Below, piece after piece: positions 1 to 6,108 of a stretch of 8,937 nucleotides of DNA (position 1 is the first letter of the stretch; the number at the start of each line of letters is the position of its first letter). The notes under the pieces are model-generated. The model did not search any database. It was not told the DNA's origin and was given only the letters and a program-made list of their open reading frames with translations. Source of the DNA: JBOGED01 sp050743625 (GTDB taxonomy: Bacteria > Actinomycetota > Nitriliruptoria > Euzebyales > Egibacteraceae); assembly GCA_050743625.1 (NCBI GenBank), contig JBOGED010000434.1:1-8937 (forward strand), written 5' to 3'. The position numbers and the translations under genes were made by a program.

Positions 1-49
1 CCCGCACCCGCGCCTCCATCGGCGTGATCGGGGGCTCGAAGGGAGTCAT
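1..49 (-). CDS. 5' end of a further gene, possibly ATP-dependent DNA ligase (partial)
   Basis: The reductase stop TGA is embedded in an ATG in the ATGA arrangement at 49-46. From that ATG an open frame runs off the window edge and encodes MTPFEPPITPMEARVR. The 4-base overlap is the same coupling seen at the purM/reductase junction, which supports a real downstream gene in the same transcription unit. The short peptide, with its PFEPP-x-x-PMEAR pattern, reminds me of the N-terminus of actinobacterial ATP-dependent DNA ligases, where such a segment precedes the nucleotide-binding lysine motif. That resemblance is from memory and rests on 16 residues, so the product name is a guess. No strong Shine-Dalgarno sequence is visible, so translation probably depends on coupling to the upstream gene. 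Confidence 0.5.
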   Translation of the reverse strand, partial: MTPFEPPITPMEARVR

Positions 50-777
50 CGGTCTAGGTCGCGGAGGTCGACGACCGCTCCGGCCCTGAGGTCCCCGTCG
101 AGCAGCCCCCAGATACCACGCGCGGCGTCCGCCGGGTTCGCCAGCGCGCCAGCGTCGTAAAGGTCGCGGAACTTGCCGACGGCGGGGAAGTCCTCCTCGT
201 CCATCTGGCGAAGCTGCTCCTGCATCTTGGTCGCGACGACCCCAGGACGCACCGCGAGTATCTGGCAGCCGTTGGGCCGGCGTCGCTGCTCGGCGCCCAC
301 CACGCGGACCCACTGGTCGACCGCGGCCTTGCCGGCGCAGTAGCTGGACCAGCCCTCATACGGGGTCTTGGCGGCGCCCGAGGAGATCAGGATCAGGTGC
401 CGCTTGCAGCTCAGCTCGGCGGAGGCGGCGAGGAACGCGTGGCCCAAGGCCTGCGGCGCCGCTGAGTTCAGCGTGACGTTGCGCCGGTAGGCGGGCGAGT
501 CGACCTCGCCGGCGAACCCGATGGGCTGCAGGGTTCCCGCACAGTGCAGGAAGACCGCCCGCTTGCCGTCGAACATGCCGAGCTGCGCGTACAGATGTGC
601 CTCGACGGCCGCCCAGGTGACGGGATCCGAGAGGTCGGCGGGCAGATGCTCGGCCCTCCCGGCGGCGCCCGAGCGTGAGATATCGATCACGCGCGCCCCT
701 TCGAACGGCACGGTCTCCGCAAGGGCTGCCCCAATCCCCGACGACGCTCCAGTGATCCATACGATCGTCTCAGTCAT
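46..777 (-). CDS. Short-chain dehydrogenase/reductase, benzil/sepiapterin reductase-like
   Basis: This 243-residue protein is a classical NAD(P)-dependent short-chain dehydrogenase, probably cytosolic. The Rossmann glycine motif TGASSGIG is at residues 9-16. HCAG at 78-81 replaces the usual NNAG. Asn104 matches the structural Asn, the catalytic Ser is at 132/133, and Tyr146 and Lys150 form YxxxK (YCAGK). After strand 6 it reads RPGVVATKMQ (177-186), recalling the PGxxxTxMQ signature of the benzil/sepiapterin reductase branch; the exact substrate cannot be read. The ATG at 777 was chosen because it begins just before the cofactor motif and forms an ATGA overlap with the purM stop. The frame upstream of 777 is a shadow of purM. 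No Shine-Dalgarno is visible before the ATG, so translational coupling to purM is likely. A strong palindrome lies 20 bases upstream. The stop overlaps the next gene start in the same ATGA way. Confidence 0.9.
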   Translation of the reverse strand: MTETIVWITGASSGIGAALAETVPFEGARVIDISRSGAAGRAEHLPADLSDPVTWAAVEAHLYAQLGMFDGKRAVFLHCAGTLQPIGFAGEVDSPAYRRNVTLNSAAPQALGHAFLAASAELSCKRHLILISSGAAKTPYEGWSSYCAGKAAVDQWVRVVGAEQRRRPNGCQILAVRPGVVATKMQEQLRQMDEEDFPAVGKFRDLYDAGALANPADAARGIWGLLDGDLRAGAVVDLRDLDR

Positions 778-1841
778 GGGGGAATGGTAGGCGCTCGTTG
801 TGTGGAGGATCCACGCGGTATACCGCGCGGATCCTCCACACAAAGGCGCACACCCCCGCCCTCTCCCACCGAGCCGCAGATCCAAGCGTCCACGCCCCGC
901 CCGCGCAGCGCATCGACCGCCGCGGGGCCGTCCGCGACGGCGGCGAGCATGCCGACGCCACAGTTGAAGACCCGCCACAGCTCGGCCTCGTCGATGCCAC
1001 CCCAGCGCTGGAGCAGCCGGAAGACCGGGGGAACCTCCCACGTACCGATGTCGATCTCGGCGCCGAGCCCCTCTGGCAGCACCCGCGGCAGGTTCCCGAC
1101 AATCCCGCCGCCGGTCACGTGGCAGAGCGCGTGGACGTCGCAGGCGCTGACCAGCGCGAGGCAGTCCGGCGCGTAGATGCGCGTCGGGCGCAACAGCAGG
1201 TCGGCGAGCGGCTCGCCGAGCCCGTAGTCCGCGGACAGATCACGCCCCTCAACGAGCCGGCGGACTAGCGAGAAGCCGTTCGCGTGCAGCCCTGAGGAGG
1301 GCATCGCGACCAGCGAGTCGCCCACCCGGACCCGGCCGGGTCCCAAGATGCCGTCCCGCTCGACGATGCCTACCCCGAACCCCGCCAGGTCGTACTGGTC
1401 GGCAGCGAGCAGCCCGGGGTGCTCCGCGGTCTCGCCGCCGACGAGGGCGCATCCGGCTTGCACGCAGCCCTCGGCGATCCCCTCCACGATGCGTTCGACG
1501 TGGGCGGGGTCTAGCCGCCCGACGGCGATGTAATCCAAGAAGAAGGCCGGCTCGGCGCCCGCGCAGACCAGGTCGTCGACCACCATCGCGACCAGGTCGA
1601 CGCCGACCGCTTCATGGCGGCCCAGTGCGCGGGCCAGCTCGAGCTTTGTGCCGACGCCGTCGGTCGCGCTCACGAGCACGGGCGCCCGCCAGCGGGTGAG
1701 GTCAAGCTGGAAGAGCCCGGCGAAACCTCTCAAGCCCCCGAGCACCTCGGGTCGCTCAGTGCGCTTGACGTGAGACTGGATGCGGCGAATTGCCTCGTCG
1801 GCCGCGTCCAGGTTGACGCCGGCGGATTGGTAGCTCGTCAC
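774..1841 (-). CDS. purM: Phosphoribosylformylglycinamidine cyclo-ligase (AIR synthetase)
   Basis: PurM makes 5-aminoimidazole ribonucleotide from FGAM using ATP, the fifth step of purine synthesis. With the GTG start at 1841 it is 355 residues, close to the usual 340-350. Landmarks in order: SYQSAGVNLD at 3-12, the ATP-site ATDGVGTK (59-66), VVDDLVCAGAEPAFFLDY (87-104), GGETAEHPG (135-143, usually GGETAEMPG), PSSGLHANGFSLVRR (181-195), TGGGIVGNLPRVLPEG (243-258) and FNCGVGM (292-298). The start was chosen because family similarity begins just after it and it lies 5 bases past the purF stop; a weak AGG sits about 11 bases upstream. The natural domain seems to end near residue 333 (GGGVRL). 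The last 22 residues are encoded by a 46-bp palindrome and the sequence beyond it, so the C-terminus looks rewritten. The stop overlaps the reductase ATG. Function is probably retained, because all core motifs are intact. Confidence 0.96.
   Translation of the reverse strand: MTSYQSAGVNLDAADEAIRRIQSHVKRTERPEVLGGLRGFAGLFQLDLTRWRAPVLVSATDGVGTKLELARALGRHEAVGVDLVAMVVDDLVCAGAEPAFFLDYIAVGRLDPAHVERIVEGIAEGCVQAGCALVGGETAEHPGLLAADQYDLAGFGVGIVERDGILGPGRVRVGDSLVAMPSSGLHANGFSLVRRLVEGRDLSADYGLGEPLADLLLRPTRIYAPDCLALVSACDVHALCHVTGGGIVGNLPRVLPEGLGAEIDIGTWEVPPVFRLLQRWGGIDEAELWRVFNCGVGMLAAVADGPAAVDALRGRGVDAWICGSVGEGGGVRLCVEDPRGIPRGSSTQRAPTIPP
798..843. repeat. 46-bp near-perfect palindrome at the 3' end of purM
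   Basis: The two 23-base arms (798-820 and 821-843) pair at 22 of 23 positions with essentially no loop; the one mismatch is 813 against 828. The 14-base core CGCGGTATACCGCG is a perfect palindrome, and each arm carries TGTGGAGGATCC. The 6-base direct repeat AGGCGC occurs at 789-794 and again at 844-849, directly beside the right arm and 3 bases from the left arm. It lies inside purM codons 333-348. No T-run follows on either strand, so a classical intrinsic terminator is not supported. A U-tract-less terminator, a processing or stability hairpin, a dispersed palindromic repeat or a protein-binding site all remain possible. Confidence 0.9.
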
Positions 1842-1845
1842 GAGC

Positions 1846-3273
1846 TCATAAACCTGTCCGCAGCGCGACGAGGACGTCTTTGCCTGCCTCCTGTTGCTCG
1901 TCGGGCACTGGGATCGGATATTGGCCGTTGAAACACGCATGGCACAGCTGGGTATACGGTTTGCCACTCGCCTCGACCAGCCGGTCGAGTGACAGGTAGG
2001 CGAGCGAGTCGGCGCCGAGGAACGCGCGGACGCCCTCGACGTTGGACCCCGAGGCGATCAGCTCCTCGCGTGTCGCCATGTCGATCCCGTAGAAGCAGGG
2101 ATGGCGGACGGGCGGCGAGGTGATGCGCAGGTGGATCTCGGCGGCGCCGGCTTCGCGGAGCATCGCGACCAGCTGTCGCGACGTGTTCCCCCGAACGATC
2201 GAGTCATCCACGACCACCAGCCGCTTGCCACCGATCACATCGCGCAACGGGTTGAGCTTCAAGCGGATGCCGAGCTGGCGGAGGGTGTGGGTTGGCTGGA
2301 TGAACGTGCGGCCGACGTACCGGTTCTTCGTGAGACCCTCGGCGTAGGGAATCCCGCTCGCCTGCGCGTAGCCCCCCGCGGCCGGGGTGCCCGAGTCCGG
2401 CACCGGGATGACCAGGTCGGCCTCGACCGGCGCTTCCGCGGCGAGTGCCTCACCCATCCGGCGGCGGGTGGAGTACATCGTGCGGTCGTCGACGCGGTGG
2501 TCGGGCCGCGCCACGTAGACGTACTCGAACAGACAGGCGTGCGGGTCGGGATCGGCGAACTGGCGGCTACGGAAGCCGCGATCGTCGATGGCGATCAGCT
2601 CGCCGGGCGCGACCTCGCGGACATACCGGGCGCCCACGATGTCCAAGGCGGGAGTCTCCGATGCGACCACCCAGCCACCCTGACCCAAGGCTCCGAACAC
2701 CAACGGCCGTATCCCGTGCGGGTCCCGCGCCGCGTAGACCGTCCGCTCATCCATCACGACCAATGAGTACGCCCCGCGAGCCTGCGAACAGGCCAGCGCC
2801 AGCGTGCGCTCAACGTCCGCTCCCCTGGCCAGAAGCTCCGCGAGCAACGCGGAGTCGGTGGCGCACTTGTCCCCGGCTGGTCCTAGCAGGCGCGCGAGGT
2901 CAGCCGTGTTCACCAGGTTGCCGTTGTGCGCGAGCGCCAGGCCGCCACCCGACGGCGTCGAGCAGAACGCGGGTTGCGCGTTCTCCCAAGTGGACCCGCC
3001 GGTCGTCGAGTACCGCACGTGGCCGATGCCGAGGTGCCCGTCCATCCCGGCGAGCCGCGGCTCGCTGAAGACCTGGCTGACGAGCCCCATCTCCTTCGTG
3101 ACCAAGATGTGCCGGCCGTCGGACACGGCGATCCCGGCCGCCTCCTGACCCCGGTGTTGCAACGCGTAAAGGCCGTAGTAGGACAGCTTCGCGACGTCCT
3201 CGCCCGGGGCGTAGACCGCGAAGACTCCGCATTCGTCGCGTCCACCATCGTCAAGGCTGCATGCAGAAGACAT
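1846..3273 (-). CDS. purF: Amidophosphoribosyltransferase (glutamine PRPP amidotransferase)
   Basis: PurF makes phosphoribosylamine from PRPP and glutamine, the committed first step of purine synthesis. From the ATG at 3273 it is 475 residues. The N-terminal Ntn glutaminase begins at Cys15 in DECGVF, which would become the catalytic N-terminus after removal of a 14-residue propeptide. YGLYALQHRGQEAAGI, RYSTTG and HNGNLVN follow. The phosphoribosyltransferase half carries DSGTPAAGGYA and the PRPP loop VVVDDSIVRGNTS (353-365). Four cysteines at 247 (ACLFEYVY), 393 (HPCFYGID), 444 and 447 (LCHACFNG) match the [4Fe-4S] ligands of the Bacillus-type enzyme, so a cluster is expected. Neither possible start has a good Shine-Dalgarno. 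A GTG at 3309 would add 12 residues and lies 5 bases past the nitrilase stop; ATG is preferred because it gives the shorter, more usual propeptide. purM starts 5 bases downstream. Feedback control by purine nucleotides is known for the family. Confidence 0.97.
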   Translation of the reverse strand: MSSACSLDDGGRDECGVFAVYAPGEDVAKLSYYGLYALQHRGQEAAGIAVSDGRHILVTKEMGLVSQVFSEPRLAGMDGHLGIGHVRYSTTGGSTWENAQPAFCSTPSGGGLALAHNGNLVNTADLARLLGPAGDKCATDSALLAELLARGADVERTLALACSQARGAYSLVVMDERTVYAARDPHGIRPLVFGALGQGGWVVASETPALDIVGARYVREVAPGELIAIDDRGFRSRQFADPDPHACLFEYVYVARPDHRVDDRTMYSTRRRMGEALAAEAPVEADLVIPVPDSGTPAAGGYAQASGIPYAEGLTKNRYVGRTFIQPTHTLRQLGIRLKLNPLRDVIGGKRLVVVDDSIVRGNTSRQLVAMLREAGAAEIHLRITSPPVRHPCFYGIDMATREELIASGSNVEGVRAFLGADSLAYLSLDRLVEASGKPYTQLCHACFNGQYPIPVPDEQQEAGKDVLVALRTGL

Positions 3274-3314
3274 GGCGCTCTCAGGGGTGAAGGGGGAGGG
3301 GGACGTCACCCAGT

Positions 3315-4232
3315 CTAGTCGCTTAGGCCCATGATTCCGGTGCCCGCGTCGACGTGGAGCTGGAAGATGTCGGGACGGGCGTAGTGACCGACGGGGTCGA
3401 ACTGGCGCCGGAGCTGGCGGGTCCGGCCGAGGTCCAGCTCGGCGATCACGATGCCGGGCTGGCCGACGAGCGGGCCGGCGAGCAGCTCGCCCTCGGGTCC
3501 GACGATGGCAGTGTTGCCTCGGGCGAGCCAGTCATCGTCACCGCCGTAGATGTCGTCCCGCCCCGGCATCTCGGCGGGGATGTCCGAACCTCTGATGCAG
3601 TGGTTCACCCCGACGACGAACGTCCGTCCTTCCTTCGCGATGTGCTGCAACGTCGGCACCCAGGCGTCGCTGTTGTCCCACGTGGGCGCGACATAGATGT
3701 CGATGCCCTGCGAGTAGAGGGCGTACCGCGCGAGCGGCATGTAGTTCTCCCAGCAGATCAGCCCGCCCACGCGCCCGAACGGTGTCTCGTAGACCCGCAG
3801 TGTCGAGCCGTCGCCCATGCCCCAGACAAGCCGCTCGCCGCCGGTCGGCATCAGCTTGCGGTGACGGCCGAGCAGCGTGCCGTCTGGCCCGTACCACAAC
3901 AGGGTGTTGTAGAGCGTGCCGCCGTCGCGCTCGTCCACCCCGATCGCGAGGTAGACGCCAGCGTCCCGGGCGGCCTGCCCTAGCGCCGCCGTCGCCGGCC
4001 CCGGCACGACGACAGCCTGGTCGACGAGTCGCGCGTACCAGTCCCCGTCCTGCCACGGCTTGAGCCGCCAGACCCAGTCCGGGTACCCGGGCACGAATAC
4101 CTCAGGGAACGCGACCAGCCGCGCCCCCCGACCCGCCGCCTCCGCGACCAGGGCACCGGCCTTCGCGACCGTCGCCTCCCGATCGAGGAAGACCGGCGCG
4201 TCCTGAACCGCCGCCACTACCACCGGCTCCAT
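3315..4232 (-). CDS. Nitrilase-superfamily carbon-nitrogen hydrolase (nitrilase branch)
   Basis: This 305-residue protein has the complete catalytic set of the nitrilase superfamily: Glu44 in AFPEVFVPGYP, Lys126 in HRKLMPT, Cys160 in GLICWENYMPL, and the second conserved Glu at 133. The stretch from CWENYMPLARYALYSQGI through YVAPTWD (160-186) is typical of true nitrilases and cyanide-active relatives rather than of amidases, carbamoylases or NAD-synthetase domains. The likely reaction is hydrolysis of a nitrile to its acid plus ammonia; the substrate cannot be told. There is no signal peptide, so it should be cytosolic, and the family usually forms helical oligomers. The ATG is supported by a perfect AAGGAGG 5 bases upstream. 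It follows the VOC gene by about 60 bases and precedes purF by 5 or 41 bases, depending on the purF start. A metabolic tie to purine synthesis is not obvious; release of ammonia is the only link I can suggest. Confidence 0.93.
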   Translation of the reverse strand: MEPVVVAAVQDAPVFLDREATVAKAGALVAEAAGRGARLVAFPEVFVPGYPDWVWRLKPWQDGDWYARLVDQAVVVPGPATAALGQAARDAGVYLAIGVDERDGGTLYNTLLWYGPDGTLLGRHRKLMPTGGERLVWGMGDGSTLRVYETPFGRVGGLICWENYMPLARYALYSQGIDIYVAPTWDNSDAWVPTLQHIAKEGRTFVVGVNHCIRGSDIPAEMPGRDDIYGGDDDWLARGNTAIVGPEGELLAGPLVGQPGIVIAELDLGRTRQLRRQFDPVGHYARPDIFQLHVDAGTGIMGLSD

Positions 4233-4237
4233 CCTGC

Positions 4238-4244
4238 CCTCCTT
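4238..4244 (-). promoter_or_regulatory. Strong ribosome binding site of the nitrilase gene
   Basis: On the minus strand this reads AAGGAGG, a full match to the anti-Shine-Dalgarno core, 5 bases before the ATG at 4232. It fixes the nitrilase start and suggests independent, efficient initiation, unlike the downstream genes, which have weak sites and short gaps or overlaps. Confidence 0.85.
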
Positions 4245-4292
4245 GCGTATGGGAACCAGTGTGGCGCGTTCTGCCGGCTCGGGCGGGAGGAG

Positions 4293-5588
4293 CTACAGCT
4301 GTCCGAGGTAAAAACGGGTGCCTTGGTCGTCGGCGCAGTCGGAGGTGATGCCGTACGGCATCTGGACCGGGTCGGTCGCGGTGCCGCCCGCGGCCCGAAC
4401 GCGGGTGACGGCGGCGGCGACGTCGTCGACCGCGAACATGGGGACGACGGTCGACCGCTCGTGGCCGCCGTGCATCCCGGCCATCGGGTAGGTCTGGACG
4501 ATCCCCCAGCCGTCCTCCATGCGGCCGGGGGTAAACCGCAAGCCCAACACCGTGCCGAAGAAGTCTCGGAACCGCGACGAGTCCGCCACCTCGATGGTGA
4601 GGTAGGCCAGCTCCCCCGACCGTGCCGCGGCTGACCCGGCCGGAGTTGGGTCCCGATGCGTCGACAGCATCGAGGCTCTCCTCCCCAGCTCCCGCTGGGG
4701 GCCCTCGACGATCGCGAAGGCCATGCCCTGGTCGTCGGCGCAGTTCGCGATGAGTCCGTACGGCTGGAGGGTCGGCTCCTCGGCTTGCCCGCCCGCCGCG
4801 CGCACACGCTGTACCGCCACGGGCACGTCGGCCACGACGAAGCACAGGAATGTCGTACCCCGCTCCTGGCCGCCCCAGATCCCTAGCCGCGGAGTGACGC
4901 CCATAACCTGGCGGCCCTGAGGCGCGCTGCCCGGCGCGTACCGCCAGCCCAGCACCGCACCGTAGAACGCCGCCGCGCGGTCGGCGTCGGGCGTCCACAG
5001 CGAGGCGTAGCCGACGCGCGCGCCGGTGCCCGATACGGGGGTCACGACCCCGGGCACCGCGCTGGCGATCATCCAGCGGTGCCCGAACGGGTCGTTGACG
5101 ACCCCGTTGCGGCCATAGGCGTAGTCGGCGACGGGTCGCGTCAGCACGGCGCCGGCATCGACCGCGCGCCGCACGGTCGCGTCGACGTTGGCGACCTCCA
5201 GCCTCATCGTCTGACTGGGCCCGCCGCGGGCCACCGGGCCGAGCAGGCCGATCTCCTCGAACTCGTCGGCCAGCATGAGCACCGAGTCCCCGATGGCAAC
5301 CTCGGCATGGCCGATCCGGCCATCCTCCATCACGATCGGCTCACCACGGCGCACCGCGCCGAACGCCGCGGTATAGAAGTCCAGGGCGCGCCGGGCGTCG
5401 TCGACGGCGAGATACGGCGTCAGCGTGTGCAGCGGCACGTCTGCGGCGGTCAGGGTGGTGGCGGTCATCACGGCTCCTCTTGTGTCGAGCAGCGCGCGCT
5501 CCAGTCGAGCGCGCAGGGCAGCGGCGAATCGCGGATTGGGATCCTCAGGCCTCACCGGCTCGCGGAGGGCCTCTAGCGGATCAGTCAT
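4293..5588 (-). CDS. Three-domain VOC (glyoxalase/bleomycin-resistance fold) protein with sigma-linked N-terminal segment
   Basis: This 431-residue protein contains three tandem vicinal-oxygen-chelate domains. Domain A (about 54-176) is PhnB-like: LTPYLAVDDARRALDFYTAAFGA, a DGRIGHAEVAIGDSVLMLAD segment, and NDPFGHRWMIAS at its end. Domains B (about 190-296) and C (about 325-431) resemble each other: each has AFYGAVLGW or DFFGTVLGL, a VAVQRVRAAGG or AAVTRVRAAGG helix, then PYG followed by CADDQG. Enzyme activity, drug binding or ligand sensing are all possible; I cannot choose. Residues 1-40 (MTDPLEALREPVRPEDP, then FAAALRARLERAL) are hydrophilic and helical, outside any VOC domain. They resemble N-termini of proteins I remember next to ECF sigma genes. 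The chosen ATG overlaps the sigma stop by 8 bases (ATGACTGA) and has AAGGAGG 6 bases upstream. An in-frame ATG at 5468 with its own Shine-Dalgarno would give a 391-residue form lacking that segment. Confidence 0.88.
   Translation of the reverse strand: MTDPLEALREPVRPEDPNPRFAAALRARLERALLDTRGAVMTATTLTAADVPLHTLTPYLAVDDARRALDFYTAAFGAVRRGEPIVMEDGRIGHAEVAIGDSVLMLADEFEEIGLLGPVARGGPSQTMRLEVANVDATVRRAVDAGAVLTRPVADYAYGRNGVVNDPFGHRWMIASAVPGVVTPVSGTGARVGYASLWTPDADRAAAFYGAVLGWRYAPGSAPQGRQVMGVTPRLGIWGGQERGTTFLCFVVADVPVAVQRVRAAGGQAEEPTLQPYGLIANCADDQGMAFAIVEGPQRELGRRASMLSTHRDPTPAGSAAARSGELAYLTIEVADSSRFRDFFGTVLGLRFTPGRMEDGWGIVQTYPMAGMHGGHERSTVVPMFAVDDVAAAVTRVRAAGGTATDPVQMPYGITSDCADDQGTRFYLGQL
5474..5480 (-). 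promoter_or_regulatory. Internal ribosome binding site before an alternative VOC start
   Basis: The minus strand reads AGAGGAG followed by 5 bases and an in-frame ATG at 5468. The 18 bases 5481-5464 match the primary initiation region 5601-5584 at 15 positions, including the shared GCCGTGATGAC. This could give a second, shorter protein from the same gene. Confidence 0.5.
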
Positions 5589-6108
5589 CACGGCCCTCCT
5601 TCCCCTCGTAGACGCGCCGGAACGCGGCGCGGGCGCGCACCAGCAGCGCCTCCGTGGCGTGGACTGTGCGGCCGAGGTGCGCGGCCACCTGTGGGACACC
5701 GAGCCCATCGAGATAGCGCAAGGTCAGCGCGGCGCGGTGGTGAGGTCCGAGCATCTCCAGCACGTCCCGGGCGAGCAGCACGTCCAGGTGCTGATCCCAC
5801 GGGTCCTCCCGCTCTGGCGGCTCGCCGCCGAGCACCCGCAAGCCTCGCTCCTCGCGGCCGGCCCGGCGCCAATGGTCAGCTAGCTTGTGCCGGGCCACGC
5901 CTACCAGCCACGCGGCCGACAGCGGCGGCGCCGGGTGGCGCCGGACCGCGTCCACCGCAGCGAGAAACGTCTCCGCCGTGAGATCCTCGGCCAGCGCCCG
6001 CTGCCCGCAACGCGACAGCAGGTAGCCGTACACCTGAGGCAGCGCCGCGTCGTAGAGCTCCAGCAGCGCGAACCCCGGGTCCCGTGTAACTCCCGGCTGT
6101 CCGCTCAC
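5581..6108 (-). CDS. ECF-type RNA polymerase sigma factor
   Basis: This small sigma-70 protein has 175 residues, usual for the ECF group, with only regions 2 and 4. Region 2 spans about 17-85: LYDAALPQVYGYLLSRCG, the AEDLTAETFLAAV core-binding segment (40-52) and the -10 recognition stretch WLVGVARHKLADHWRR (67-82). Region 4 spans about 113-166: EMLGPHHRAALTLRYLDGL, then the helix-turn-helix VPQVAAHLGRTVHATEALLVRARAAFRR. There is no C-terminal SnoaL-like extension of the ECF41 type. The GTG at 6108 is the only sensible start, with AGGTAGG just upstream. The stop lies within the first codons of the VOC gene, so the two are surely cotranscribed. No conventional membrane or zinc anti-sigma gene is adjacent, so the VOC partner is the natural candidate for controlling it. 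The regulon is unknown. Confidence 0.93.
   Translation of the reverse strand: MSGQPGVTRDPGFALLELYDAALPQVYGYLLSRCGQRALAEDLTAETFLAAVDAVRRHPAPPLSAAWLVGVARHKLADHWRRAGREERGLRVLGGEPPEREDPWDQHLDVLLARDVLEMLGPHHRAALTLRYLDGLGVPQVAAHLGRTVHATEALLVRARAAFRRVYEGKEGRDD
5595..5601 (-). promoter_or_regulatory. Strong ribosome binding site of the VOC gene
   Basis: The minus strand reads AAGGAGG, 6 bases before the ATG at 5588. It lies inside the last codons of the sigma factor gene, so the VOC protein can be translated independently even though the two reading frames overlap by 8 bases. This supports taking the 5588 start rather than only the internal one. Confidence 0.8.

Noticed and set aside
778..1041. Upstream extension of the reductase reading frame to position 1041
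   Set aside because: That part overlaps purM out of frame and is arginine- and glycine-rich; the Rossmann motif begins 9 residues after the ATG at 777.
1842..1967. Longer PurM starting at 1967
   Set aside because: The extra 42 residues lie inside purF and have no similarity to PurM; the family N-terminus starts right after the GTG at 1841.
3274..3309. GTG at 3309 as the purF start
   Set aside because: Possible, but it would give a 26-residue propeptide of low complexity (SPSPFTPE) and has no ribosome binding site. It is kept only as an alternative.
4233..4292. Terminator between the VOC and nitrilase genes
   Set aside because: The 60 bases contain only short GC-rich pairings and no T-run. 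The strong ribosome binding site is the one clear signal.
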